NCBI RefSeq assembly: GCF_000478585.1
Contig: NZ_ARWI01000001.1
Span: forward strand, 868,001 to 932,000
DNA from: Thiomicrorhabdus sp. Kp2
Lineage (GTDB): Bacteria > Pseudomonadota > Gammaproteobacteria > Thiomicrospirales > Thiomicrospiraceae
Direction of reading: 5' to 3'
DNA length: 64,000 bases
This document shows, piece by piece, positions 35,232-43,445 of this stretch. Numbering within the stretch: position 1 is the stretch's first letter; the number at the start of each line of letters is the position of its first letter. The notes under the pieces are model-generated. The model worked only from the letters and a program-made list of their open reading frames with translations, was not told the origin of the DNA and ran no database searches. The translations under genes were made by a program, and so were the position numbers.

Positions 35232-37262
35232 TTAACGTAAATCGCCAATGCCAACCATATTACTTTTCAAAGATTTAAGTTCATCACGGAGCTGTGCGGC
35301 CGTTTCAAAATCCAACTCCTTAGCCGCTTTGTACATCTGTTTTTCAACTTTCTTGATATGGCTAGCCATTTCCGCAGGAGACATCGCTTTTTGGGAAGTA
35401 TATTCAGAGTCTGATTCAGCCACTTTTTGAGATTTACCAGGCCTGGTAGATTTGGCTGCATAAGGTGAATCTTCTAGAATATCGCTGACTTTTTTATTTA
35501 ACCCTTGCGGTGTTATTCCGCGCTCTAAGTTGTATTGAATCTGTTTGGCTCTTCGGCGTTCGGTTTCATCAATCGCTGTTTTCATTGACTTGGTAATTTT
35601 GTCAGCATATAAAATGGCTTTACCTTCCACATTACGAGCGGCACGCCCAATGGTTTGAATCAATGAACGTTCCGAACGTAAAAAGCCCTCTTTGTCTGCA
35701 TCTAAAATGGCGACTAAAGCGACTTCTGGAATATCCAGCCCTTCTCTTAATAAGTTAATACCAATTAAGACATCAAACTCACCCAAACGTAAATCACGAA
35801 TAATCTCAATACGCTCAACCGTATCAATATCTGAGTGCATATAACGTACACGCACATTGTGATCTTCAAAATATTCGGTGAGGTTTTCCGCCATACGTTT
35901 GGTAAGCGTGGTTACTAAAATACGCTGACCTTTCTCGGCTCGCCAGGTAATTTCACCGAGCAAGTCATCTACCTGCGTTAAAGCTGGGCGTACTTCAATA
36001 ATGGGGTCTAACAGGCCTGTTGGGCGCACTACTTGTTCAACCATGGTTGAACAATGCTCGGCTTCGTACTTACCTGGCGTAGCAGAGACAAAAATACTTT
36101 GTGGCATAGCACGTTCAAACTCTTCAAACATCATGGGGCGATTATCTAAAGCTGAAGGTAAACGGAAACCGTAGCCTACTAAGTTCTCTTTTCTTGAACG
36201 GTCACCTTTATACATACCCCCTATTTGCGGAATGGTAACGTGACTTTCATCAATGACTAGCAAGGAATTTTGTGGGAAATAATCCATTAAAGTCGGTGGT
36301 GGCTGCCCCGCTTCCCTGCCGGACAAATATCGTGAATAGTTTTCAATACCAGTGCAATAGCCAAGTTCAACCATCATCTCAATATCAAGCTTAGTGCGCT
36401 CTTCTAAACGTTGAGCTTCAACCAATTTATTCATTGAACGAAGCTCTTCTAAACGCTCTTTAAGCTCAACCTTTACCTTTTCTACCATCTCCAGCACACG
36501 TTCTTTAGGCGTAACATAATGCGACTTTGGATAAACGGTTACTCGAGTTGGACGCGTTAACACCCCGCCCGTTAAAGGATCAAACCAAGCAATACTTTCG
36601 ACTTCATCATCAAACAACTCAATGCGCACCGCATACTCTTCGGCCTCAGCTGGGAAAATATCAATCACATCGCCACGCACTCTAAAGTTACCACGCCAGA
36701 GTTCAATATCATTTCGGTTATATTGCATAGAGGTTAAGCGAGTTAAAATATCGCGTTGGGTGATTTTATCGCCCAAACGAACCTGCAAAATCATCTTCAG
36801 GTACATTTCAGGATCACCCAAACCGTAAATGGCCGATACGGTGGCAATCAAAATCACATCTTCACGTTCTAGCAACGCTTTAGTGGCCGATAAACGTAAT
36901 TGTTCTATCTGTTCATTAACCGATGAATCTTTAGAAATATAGGTATCAGATGCAGGAACATAAGCCTCTGGCTGATAATAGTCATAATAAGAGACAAAAT
37001 ACTCTACCGCGTTATTCGGAAAAAAGCCTTTCATCTCACCGTATAGCTGGGCAGCCAGTGTTTTGTTGTGTGCCAAAATAATGGTAGGTCTTTGCACGGT
37101 TTTAATGACGTTAGCTATGGTAAAAGTTTTACCCGAACCTGTAACCCCTAAAAGGGTTTGATAGGCCTCGCCATCCTGAATCCCTTCAACCAATTGTGCA
37201 ATTGCAGTTGGTTGGTCACCATTGGGTTCATACTGTGAAACTAATTCAAACGCTTTTGACAC
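35232..37262 (-). CDS. uvrB: Excinuclease ABC subunit B
   Basis: Damage-verifying helicase-like subunit of nucleotide excision repair. About 676 aa. Walker A G-V-T-G-S-G-K-T (about residue 42), the beta-hairpin [12 protein letters not shown] (about 95), the D-E-S-H box, helicase motifs V and VI ([18 protein letters not shown]) and a C-terminal UVR domain. I use the GTG start at 37262 because AAAGGAA lies just upstream and the family N-terminus S-K-A-F-x-L begins there; the longer frame back to 37373 would overlap aspC. A palindrome copy (35437-35446) lies in the linker before the UVR domain. Confidence 0.97.
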   Translation of the reverse strand: MSKAFELVSQYEPNGDQPTAIAQLVEGIQDGEAYQTLLGVTGSGKTFTIANVIKTVQRPTIILAHNKTLAAQLYGEMKGFFPNNAVEYFVSYYDYYQPEAYVPASDTYISKDSSVNEQIEQLRLSATKALLEREDVILIATVSAIYGLGDPEMYLKMILQVRLGDKITQRDILTRLTSMQYNRNDIELWRGNFRVRGDVIDIFPAEAEEYAVRIELFDDEVESIAWFDPLTGGVLTRPTRVTVYPKSHYVTPKERVLEMVEKVKVELKERLEELRSMNKLVEAQRLEERTKLDIEMMVELGYCTGIENYSRYLSGREAGQPPPTLMDYFPQNSLLVIDESHVTIPQIGGMYKGDRSRKENLVGYGFRLPSALDNRPMMFEEFERAMPQSIFVSATPGKYEAEHCSTMVEQVVRPTGLLDPIIEVRPALTQVDDLLGEITWRAEKGQRILVTTLTKRMAENLTEYFEDHNVRVRYMHSDIDTVERIEIIRDLRLGEFDVLIGINLLREGLDIPEVALVAILDADKEGFLRSERSLIQTIGRAARNVEGKAILYADKITKSMKTAIDETERRRAKQIQYNLERGITPQGLNKKVSDILEDSPYAAKSTRPGKSQKVAESDSEYTSQKAMSPAEMASHIKKVEKQMYKAAKELDFETAAQLRDELKSLKSNMVGIGDLR

Positions 37263-37372
37263 ATTTTTTCCTTTAAAAATACCTATAAAATCCAGTAGAA
37301 TGGAGGGTAATAACTTTTGGGTAATTAGCCCACCATTATACCCGCTCAAACACCTGTGGAGAAATTCAATCA

Positions 37373-38554
37373 ATGGCCAACTTATCTGACCGTGTCAATC
37401 GTGTAAAACCCTCACTTACGCTTGTTATCACCGCTAAAGCTCAAGAATTAAAACGCGCAGGAAAAGATATTATTAGCCTTGGAGCAGGAGAGCCAGACTT
37501 TGATACCCCAGATCACATTAAGGCCGCAGGTATCGCCGCCATTCAAAATGGTCAAACGCGTTATACCGCCGTTGATGGAACGGCCGATTTAAAAGAAGCG
37601 ATTATTGCCAAGTTTAAACGTGATAACGGAATTGACTACCAAATGAACCAGATTTTGGTCTCTTCAGGCGGTAAACAAAGTTTTTACAACCTGTGCCAAG
37701 CCGTGTTAAATGATGGTGATGAAGTCATTATTCCTGCACCTTACTGGGTCTCTTATCCAGATATGGCTCTATTAGCAGGTGGAGAGCCAGTTGTAATTGA
37801 AGCGGGTATTGAGCAAGGGTTTAAAATCACAGCCGCCCAATTAGAAGCCGCAATTACACCTAAAACAAAAATGCTTGTTTTAAACAGTCCATCCAATCCA
37901 ACAGGTGCGGTATATACGGCTAAAGAGTTAAAAGAGATTGCGGATGTATTACTAAAATACCCAAACATCATTATTGCATCTGATGATATGTATGAACACA
38001 TTATGCTGGATGACAGCAAATTCACTAATATCCTAGAAGTCTGTCCAGAGCTTTATGATAGAACGGTAGTCATGAATGGTGTCTCTAAAGCTTATTCAAT
38101 GACAGGTTGGCGAATTGGTTATGCCGGTGGCCCAGTTGATCTTATTGCAGGTATGCGTAAAGTACAATCTCAAAGTACTTCAAATCCATGTTCTATTTCA
38201 CAAGCCGCTTCGGTAGAAGCGTTAAATGGTTCTCAAGAATGCATTCAGACCATGCTAGTTGAATTCAAAAAACGTCATTTATATGTTGTTGAACGCATCA
38301 ATTCCTTACCTGGCTTTAAATGCATTCACGCTGTTGGGGCATTCTATGCCTTTATGGACATCTCAGAAGCGATGGTAATGAAAGGTTACAAAACCGATAC
38401 CGATTTTGTTGAAGCATTACTAGAACAGCAATTAGTGGCTGCCGTACCTGGATCAGCCTTTGGGGCTGATAAACACATGCGCTTTTCTTTTGCGACCAGT
38501 ATGGAAAACCTGATTAATGCCATTGATCGTGTTGAAGCGTTTATGAAGTCTTAA
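37373..38554 (+). CDS. aspC: Class I pyridoxal-phosphate aminotransferase (aspartate aminotransferase type)
   Basis: Transfers amino groups between aspartate/glutamate and 2-oxo acids. 393 aa. N-terminal [10 protein letters not shown], the S-N-P-T-G-A-V-Y loop (about 169-176), Asp in A-S-D-D-M-Y, PLP-binding Lys in [16 protein letters not shown] (about 234), and the C-terminal R-F-S-F-A-T substrate Arg. It belongs to the Thermus-type (I-gamma) subgroup, which can also accept prephenate; gene symbol therefore tentative. Divergent from uvrB with 110 bp between. Confidence 0.93.
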   Translation: MANLSDRVNRVKPSLTLVITAKAQELKRAGKDIISLGAGEPDFDTPDHIKAAGIAAIQNGQTRYTAVDGTADLKEAIIAKFKRDNGIDYQMNQILVSSGGKQSFYNLCQAVLNDGDEVIIPAPYWVSYPDMALLAGGEPVVIEAGIEQGFKITAAQLEAAITPKTKMLVLNSPSNPTGAVYTAKELKEIADVLLKYPNIIIASDDMYEHIMLDDSKFTNILEVCPELYDRTVVMNGVSKAYSMTGWRIGYAGGPVDLIAGMRKVQSQSTSNPCSISQAASVEALNGSQECIQTMLVEFKKRHLYVVERINSLPGFKCIHAVGAFYAFMDISEAMVMKGYKTDTDFVEALLEQQLVAAVPGSAFGADKHMRFSFATSMENLINAIDRVEAFMKS

Positions 38555-38570
38555 TGTATTCTTAAATACT

Positions 38571-38623
38571 AAAAAACAAACAGGCCTGGTAATTCATAGA
38601 ACTACCAGGCCTGTTTGTTTTTT
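38571..38623. terminator. Terminator made from two inverted copies of the AGGCCTGG motif
   Basis: A perfect 21-bp stem (38571-38591 with 38603-38623) and an 11-base loop. Each arm contains the nine-base partial motif (CAGGCCTGG or CCAGGCCTG), and the A6/T6 tracts flank the stem on both sides. It lies between the convergent aspC and Uma2 genes and should terminate in both directions. Confidence 0.93.
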
Positions 38624-38645
38624 ATTACTGATAAATGCAGATTAA

Positions 38646-39176
38646 TTAATCACGCCATATTTGGCTAAAATCAATATTCAATGCACACTCTTTAATCATA
38701 AAATCAAATTGCTCATCGGTAAAGTCCGCTTCTTTAATGTAACGACCTTCATGCAAGCGATATACTTTTGCCACCTTCTCTTCTGGATAGGCCAAAATAT
38801 AGGTTTTAACCCCTTCTTGTTGATAAAGCTCAAACTTAAGCCCTTCATCACGTTTAGCACTTGAAGGTGACACCACCTCAACAATCAGCTCAGGCGTTTT
38901 AGTTAATTTTTCACCCTGAATATTACAAGCAATTAACATGTCAGGACGTACCACCGTATCATCCGCACATTGCCAATCAATTTCAGCTAAAGCTTCGCAT
39001 TCAATGTAATTTTGAAGTTGTTTATAAACTTGAAATGATAAAGCTTGCTCTATCCGTTGATGAGAAATACTTGGTGATGGCTCCATCGCATAAGGGGCTC
39101 CGCGAATTAATTCCCAATCGCCTTCCCACAAAGCATAATCTCTAATTGTATAGTGTTCTTCATAAGCTAAAGACAT
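38646..39176 (-). CDS. Uma2-family (DUF820) PD-(D/E)XK nuclease-like protein
   Basis: Restriction-endonuclease-like fold of unknown biological role, common in cyanobacteria and scattered in other bacteria. 176 aa. Core motif positions: G-D-W-E-L-I-R-G near residue 20, V-V-R-P-D-M-L-I near 75 (catalytic Asp), P-E-L-I-V-E-V-V-S-P-S-S near 98 (catalytic Glu), and T-Y-I-L-A-Y-P near 130 in place of the usual Y-W-I-V-D-P. It shares the bidirectional terminator with aspC and has no partner gene nearby. Confidence 0.85.
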   Translation of the reverse strand: MSLAYEEHYTIRDYALWEGDWELIRGAPYAMEPSPSISHQRIEQALSFQVYKQLQNYIECEALAEIDWQCADDTVVRPDMLIACNIQGEKLTKTPELIVEVVSPSSAKRDEGLKFELYQQEGVKTYILAYPEEKVAKVYRLHEGRYIKEADFTDEQFDFMIKECALNIDFSQIWRD

Positions 39177-39285
39177 AGCTACATACCTGTTTAAATTTGA
39201 TCATTTATCATACACTTAATTATTAACTTGGTGCAATCAACAATGATGTCGTAGAAGCATAAACACCATGGAACGGCTAAACTCC

Positions 39286-40251
39286 TCACTCCCCAATCAC
39301 TTCTCCAGCTCTCTCTCGTAAAAACACAGGAAAACGCGGTAGACCTTTTTTGGTCAACCCCATATATTGAAAAGTAACAATACTACCCATTTTAGGCGGT
39401 TGGGCTCTTTGTGCATCGCTTAACCCACTGCCAATTTTAATAACAGTACGGCTTTCAGATTTAAGCAAAGGAAATAACCTGTTTACTTGTTCAGTCATTA
39501 ATTCACACTTTAAAGCACCTACCAGGCCTGTATACTTTCCCAAACCCTTTGTATAACCACGCACAATACATTCCGCATCTTGTTTTTGCTTAACCTTTAA
39601 AGCGCTAGTTACTCTTCCCGTTTTATATTCAATCTCAGGGTTTCTAACCACCAGCCCCTCTCCACCTAAAGACAGCACTCGATTTAGTTCTTTTTCTACA
39701 TCCAAATTCGCTTTAATACGCGTTTGCTTAATGATTTTAATCACAGTATTTGGCTGATCTTTTAAAAACATTTCAAGTACCTGTAAACGTTCTAACAAAC
39801 CACCGCTTTGATTGGGTACTTCAAAAATATGATAAGAAATCTGCTTCCAGCGGTTATCTGGATTTTGTTGACGAACAATCGAAACGGTCTCCTCAAATTG
39901 CCCTCTATCCAACCAGAGTTCACCATCCAATTCAAACGGCGGAAAGTTTTGAGTAAACCACTTAGGTGAAGCAAACACATTACCTTGACGACTAATGAGA
40001 TGTTTACCATCCCAATAAGCACGCACACCATCTAACTTTTCACTCATTAGCCAACCTGTTACATCCTCATTAGCGTGATAAGTTTTCAATAGCATTAAAT
40101 TGGGCTTAGTGACCGTATCATCCGCTTTTATCACCTCTACAGTTAATAACCCAGTTATAAAAACAACAAGACCAAAAACCAAAAAGCCTGGAAATCTGAC
40201 CAGGCTTTTATAATCAATTTTGAATTTTAGAAACTTTGTAAAACTAGACAT
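39286..40251 (-). CDS. Periplasmic ATP-dependent DNA ligase (Lig E type)
   Basis: Minimal ATP-dependent DNA ligase predicted to act in the periplasm, proposed in Neisseria and other bacteria to help DNA uptake or biofilm DNA. 321 aa. A hydrophobic N-terminal segment (residues 20-40) ending before K-A-D-D serves as signal or anchor. Motif I is E-K-L-D-G-V-R-A-Y-W-D-G (Lys nucleophile near 71), motif III E-L-D-G-E-L-W-L (about 105), motif IV E-G-L-V-V-R-N-P (about 192) and motif V A-L-K-V-K. An OB-fold follows. It is adjacent to a ComEA-like protein and shares its orientation. Confidence 0.88.
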   Translation of the reverse strand: MSSFTKFLKFKIDYKSLVRFPGFLVFGLVVFITGLLTVEVIKADDTVTKPNLMLLKTYHANEDVTGWLMSEKLDGVRAYWDGKHLISRQGNVFASPKWFTQNFPPFELDGELWLDRGQFEETVSIVRQQNPDNRWKQISYHIFEVPNQSGGLLERLQVLEMFLKDQPNTVIKIIKQTRIKANLDVEKELNRVLSLGGEGLVVRNPEIEYKTGRVTSALKVKQKQDAECIVRGYTKGLGKYTGLVGALKCELMTEQVNRLFPLLKSESRTVIKIGSGLSDAQRAQPPKMGSIVTFQYMGLTKKGLPRFPVFLRERAGEVIGE

Positions 40252-40263
40252 TATTCACCGTCT

Positions 40264-40536
40264 TTATTTACTATCTTTAAACCGTAAATCTGCAGAGATT
40301 TTGGCTAATGTCTTTTCGCCAATCCCTTTAACGGTTAATAAATCATCAGCTTTTGTGCATTTAATCTTTTTACAATGCTCAGAAATCGCCATCGCCTTGG
40401 CAGGCCCAATACCAGGCAAAGAATCAGCAATCTCCTCAACACTGGCTTTATTTACATTAACGGGAGCAGCTGATACAGAAAAACTGGCAAATGAAACAAA
40501 CAATACTGCAAAGATAGAAGTTAAACTCTTAATCAT
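40264..40536 (-). CDS. ComEA-like helix-hairpin-helix DNA-binding protein
   Basis: Small exported DNA-binding protein, a probable periplasmic competence factor that ratchets incoming DNA. 90 aa: a signal peptide ending near S-V-S-A-A (residue 24), then a double helix-hairpin-helix unit with V-N-V-N-K-A-S-V-E-E-I, L-P-G-I-G-P-A-K-A and V-K-G-I-G-E-K-T-L. The start at 40536 has GGAGA eight bases upstream; an ATG at 40551 would add five residues. It stands 12 bp before ligE, and the pilT-pilU retraction motors are 8 kb away. Confidence 0.9.
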   Translation of the reverse strand: MIKSLTSIFAVLFVSFASFSVSAAPVNVNKASVEEIADSLPGIGPAKAMAISEHCKKIKCTKADDLLTVKGIGEKTLAKISADLRFKDSK

Positions 40537-40782
40537 TTTGATATTCTCCAATGTTTTAAATAAAAAACCATTAAGCCTATATAAATAAAATACATATAAA
40601 ACATAAGCTTAAAAAAAGAATAACATACCTTAAAACACATATTAAGTATTTTTTATTAATTAATACAAAAAAGTGTTAATAAACTACCAATTAACCACCA
40701 CCCACAGTCATCCTGAACTTGTTTCTCGACTTACCCCTTCAGGCGTCGAGTTCTTCGTTTCAGGATATCCAAACACCACACC

Positions 40783-40841
40783 GTCATTCTGAACTTGTTT
40801 CAGAATCTCCAAACCAAGATCCTGACCTTCGTCAGGATGAC
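40783..40841. repeat. 59-bp gene-less repeat unit, copy 1
   Basis: Hairpin A (GTCATTCTGAAC ... TTCAGAATCTCC) joined to hairpin B (ATCCTGACCTTCGTCAGGAT, then GAC) with no gene between. Its ends match the ends of the 408-bp units. Confidence 0.9.
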
Positions 40842-40958
40842 GTGGCGGTTAGTTCTTGAGCTTTGTCAGGATAACTTGGCGGTTGGTTTATTGACCTTCA
40901 TCAGGATGACGTGAGGTTTGTTTTTTTGGTAAGAATAATAAAAAAGGACAATAAAAAA

Positions 40959-40984
40959 GGGACGGTACCTTTGGGTACCGTCCC
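40959..40984. repeat. Perfect GGGACGGTACC hairpin, copy 1
   Basis: An 11-bp stem GGGACGGTACC / GGTACCGTCCC with loop TTTG. A second copy with one mismatch lies at 41455-41480. The shape recalls REP palindromes mobilised by RAYT (Y1) transposases, but no such gene is in the window. Confidence 0.85.
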
Positions 40985-41005
40985 TATGTATCTCAACCTC
41001 ACACT

Positions 41006-41173
41006 GTCATCCTGAACTTGCTTAAGGATCTCCAAAGTGTACTTAATAATCGCACAGCCTCTTTACAACCCAACAATTTGATTCCACAAATCCGTCCAAT
41101 CGGGATTCATTTCTAAAATCAAATTATTTTTCCGTATCCAGTATAAGAAGATCCTGACCTTCGTCAGGATGAC
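41006..41173. repeat. Internally deleted GIY-YIG repeat unit (168 bp)
   Basis: Starts and ends like the 408-bp units but keeps only the 3' end of the nuclease gene (the part encoding N-N-L-I-L-E-M-N-P-D-W-T-D-L-W). This is joined directly to the CATCCAGTATAAGAAG-like sequence that normally lies upstream of the gene. The junction falls in similar TTATTTTTCC / TTACTTTTCC stretches, consistent with a 240-bp deletion between short repeats. Confidence 0.88.
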
Positions 41174-41314
41174 TTGGCGGTTGGTTTATTGACCTACGCC
41201 AGGATGACATGTCGGTTTATTTCTTAACCTAAGTCAGGATGACATGTCGGTTAATTTTTTTACTACACGAGGATAAGAAACGTTATTTTTATGTATAGCA
41301 TAAAGTACCACACC

Positions 41315-41373
41315 GTCATTCTGAACTTGTTTCAGAATCTCCAAACCAAGATCCTGACCTTCGTCAGGATGAC
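41315..41373. repeat. 59-bp gene-less repeat unit, copy 2
   Basis: Same A-B structure and same length as the unit at 40783, and nearly identical in sequence. Confidence 0.9.
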
Positions 41374-41454
41374 GTGGCGGTTGGTTTATTGACCTTAGTC
41401 AGGATGACGTGAGGTTTGTTTTTGGTAAGAATAATAAAAAAGGACAATAAAAAA

Positions 41455-41480
41455 GGGACGGTACCTTTGGGTACCGTCTC
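41455..41480. repeat. GGGACGGTACC hairpin, copy 2
   Basis: Same hairpin as at 40959 with one mismatch in the second arm (GTCTC for GTCCC). It lies in the same position relative to the following unit, so it was copied as part of a larger duplicated block. Confidence 0.85.
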
Positions 41481-41501
41481 TATGTATCTCAACCTCACAC
41501 C

Positions 41502-41909
41502 GTCATCCTGAACTTGTTTCAGGATCTCCAAAGTATATTTAATAAGCCACACAGCCTCTTTACAACCCAACAATTTGATTCCACAAATCCGTCCAATCGG
41601 GGTTCATTTCTAAAATCAAATTATTTTTCCATTCACGATGCCAATTCTTTAACTGTTTTTCACGGAGAATAGCTGCACTCATTTCTTCATGAAGTTCAAA
41701 ATAAACCAACTTATCAACATTATATTTTTTAGTAAAACCTTCAACTAAATGATTTTTATGCTGGTAAATACGTTGCACTAAATTTGAAGTCACGCCTATA
41801 TACAAAACATCATTAGACTGACTTGACAGAATATAAACTGCTGGCTGTTTCATAAAAAATTACTTTTCCGCATCCAGTATAAGAAGATCCTGACCTTCGT
41901 CAAGATGAC
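41502..41909. mobile_element. 408-bp GIY-YIG repeat unit, copy 1
   Basis: Begins GTCATCCTGAACTTG and ends with the hairpin ATCCTGACCTTCGTCAAGAT plus GAC. The nuclease gene lies between the two hairpins on the minus strand. It differs from copies 2 and 3 by only a few bases in the coding part. Confidence 0.8.
41560..41853 (-). CDS. GIY-YIG nuclease domain protein, copy 1
   Basis: Single-domain endonuclease-like protein of 97 aa. The GIY-YIG strand pair reads V-Y-I-L (residue 6) and L-Y-I-G-V-T (17). The catalytic Arg is in L-V-Q-R-I-Y-Q-H-K (about 28) and the metal Glu in R-E-K-Q-L-K (about 66). It has no DNA-binding extension, like the YhbQ/UPF0213 group. Copies 2 and 3 are the same protein except Leu for Phe in V-Y-F-E-L-H. 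It is embedded between hairpins A and B, which are the likely substrates. Function is not known. Confidence 0.88.
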   Translation of the reverse strand: MKQPAVYILSSQSNDVLYIGVTSNLVQRIYQHKNHLVEGFTKKYNVDKLVYFELHEEMSAAILREKQLKNWHREWKNNLILEMNPDWTDLWNQIVGL

Positions 41910-42053
41910 ATAAGGGTTAGCTCCTTAACTACGTCAGGATGACGTGGCAGTTGGTTTATTGACCCACGCTGGATGAGCAACATTGTTGTTCCTAACCTCA
42001 ACCCCACACTGTCACCCTGAACTTGTTTCTCGACTTACCCCAACCCCCACACT

Positions 42054-42461
42054 GTCATCCTGAACTTGCTTAAGGATCTCCAAAGTATATTTAATAAGCT
42101 GCACAGCCTCTTTACAACCCAACAATTTGATTCCACAAATCCGTCCAATCGGGATTCATTTCTAAAATCAAATTATTTTTCCATTCACGATGCCAGTTCT
42201 TTAACTGTTTTTCACGGAGGATAGCTGCACTCATTTCTTCATGAAATTCAAAATAAACCAACTTATCAACATTATATTTTTTAGTAAAACCTTCAACTAA
42301 ATGATTTTTATGCTGGTAAATACGTTGCACTAAATTTGAAGTCACGCCTATATACAAAACATCATTAGACTGACTTGACAGAATATAAACTGCTGGCTGT
42401 TTCATAAAAAATTACTTTTCCGCATCCAGTATAAGAAGATCCTGACCTTCGTCAGGATGAC
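42054..42461. mobile_element. 408-bp GIY-YIG repeat unit, copy 2
   Basis: Same borders and exactly the same length as copy 1; hairpin A here is GTCATCCTGAACTTGCTTAA. The sequence following hairpin B (to about 42600) duplicates that following the deleted unit (41174-41314). Confidence 0.8.
42112..42405 (-). CDS. GIY-YIG nuclease domain protein, copy 2
   Basis: 97 aa, identical to copy 3 and differing from copy 1 by one residue (Phe for Leu at about position 54). Catalytic Tyr, Arg and Glu of the GIY-YIG fold are present. The few nucleotide differences from copy 1 are mostly silent, so the protein was still under selection when the copies separated, or they are very recent. No obvious ribosome site precedes the ATG, which follows an A/T-rich stretch. 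Confidence 0.88.
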   Translation of the reverse strand: MKQPAVYILSSQSNDVLYIGVTSNLVQRIYQHKNHLVEGFTKKYNVDKLVYFEFHEEMSAAILREKQLKNWHREWKNNLILEMNPDWTDLWNQIVGL

Positions 42462-42602
42462 TTGGCGGTTGGTTTATTGACCTACGCCAGGATGACATGT
42501 CGGTTTATTTCTTAACCTAAGTCAGAATGACATGTCGGTTTATTTTTTTACTACACGAGGATAAGAAACGTTATTTTTATGTATAGCATAAAGTACCAAA
42601 TC

Positions 42603-42661
42603 GTCATTCTGAACTTGTTTCAGAATCTCCAAACCAAAATCCTGACCTCCGTCAGGATGAC
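42603..42661. repeat. 59-bp gene-less repeat unit, copy 3
   Basis: A-B structure of 59 bp with hairpin B variant CTGACCTCCGTCAG. Confidence 0.9.
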
Positions 42662-42768
42662 GTGTCGGTTGGTTTATTGACCCACGCTGGATGAGCAACA
42701 TTGTTGTTCCTAATCTCAACCTCACACCGTCATCCTGAACTTGTTTCAGGATCTCCAACCACCACACT

Positions 42769-43176
42769 GTCATCCTGAACATGCTTAAGGAACTCCAAAG
42801 TATATTTAATAAACTGCACAGCCTCTTTACAACCCAACAATTTGATTCCACAAATCCGTCCAATCGGGATTCATTTCTAAAATCAAATTATTTTTCCATT
42901 CACGATGCCAGTTCTTTAACTGTTTTTCACGGAGGATAGCTGCACTCATTTCTTCATGAAATTCAAAATAAACCAACTTATCAACATTATATTTTTTAGT
43001 AAAACCTTCAACTAAATGATTTTTATGCTGGTAAATACGTTGCACTAAATTTGAAGTCACGCCTATATACAAAACATCATTAGACTGACTTGACAGAATA
43101 TAAACTGCTGGCTGTTTCATAAAAAATTACTTTTCCGCATCCAGTATAAGAAGATCCTGACCTTCGTCAGGATGAC
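42769..43176. mobile_element. 408-bp GIY-YIG repeat unit, copy 3
   Basis: Same borders and length as copies 1 and 2; hairpin A carries two changes (GAACATGCTTAAGGAACTCC). The coding part appears identical to copy 2. Confidence 0.8.
42827..43120 (-). CDS. GIY-YIG nuclease domain protein, copy 3
   Basis: 97 aa, identical in protein to copy 2, with all GIY-YIG catalytic positions. Three near-identical intact copies within 1.6 kb suggest very recent duplication or gene conversion. Neighbouring sequence on both sides is repeat array only. Confidence 0.88.
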   Translation of the reverse strand: MKQPAVYILSSQSNDVLYIGVTSNLVQRIYQHKNHLVEGFTKKYNVDKLVYFEFHEEMSAAILREKQLKNWHREWKNNLILEMNPDWTDLWNQIVGL

Positions 43177-43386
43177 ATAAGGGTTAGCTCTTTAACTACG
43201 TCAGGATGACGTGGCAGTTGGTTTATTGACATACGCTGGATGAGCAACATTGTTGTTCCTAACCTCAACCCCACACTGTCATCCTGAACTTGTTTCAGGA
43301 TCTCAAAACTCATTTCCTGAACGAGTTTCTCCACTTCACCCTTCAGGCGTCGAGTTCTTCGTTTCAGGATCTCCAACCACCACACT

Positions 43387-43445
43387 GTCACCCTGAACTT
43401 GTTTCAGAATCTCCAAACCAAGATCCTGACCTCCGTCAGGATGAC
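43387..43445. repeat. 59-bp gene-less repeat unit, copy 4 (array edge)
   Basis: Last unit of the array, 59 bp. The usual follow-on GTGGCGGTT is present, then the sequence changes to the coding frame of the truncated O-antigen ligase, so this unit marks the break point. Confidence 0.9.

Larger units (their letters stand above)
40680..43445. repeat. Array of palindromic GTCAT...ATGAC repeats carrying GIY-YIG genes
   Basis: About 2.8 kb built from a few reshuffled modules. Hairpin A is GTCATCCTGAAC ... TTCAGGATCTCC; hairpin B is ATCCTGAC ... GTCAGGATGAC. Full A-gene-B units are 408 bp (three copies), a deleted unit is 168 bp, and A-B units without gene are exactly 59 bp (four copies). Spacers between units are also shared in blocks, for example 41161-41314 with 42449-42602, showing segmental duplication. 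Outside the GIY-YIG frames I see no genes. The array ends where the truncated ligase frame begins. Confidence 0.9.

Noticed and set aside
37263..37373. Longer UvrB N-terminus starting at 37373
   Set aside because: It would add 37 residues not found in the family and overlap the aspC start. The GTG at 37262 has a good ribosome site.
40680..43445. CRISPR array
   Set aside because: Repeats are self-complementary hairpins at irregular spacing with duplicated, not unique, spacers, and protein genes lie inside the units. No cas genes are present.
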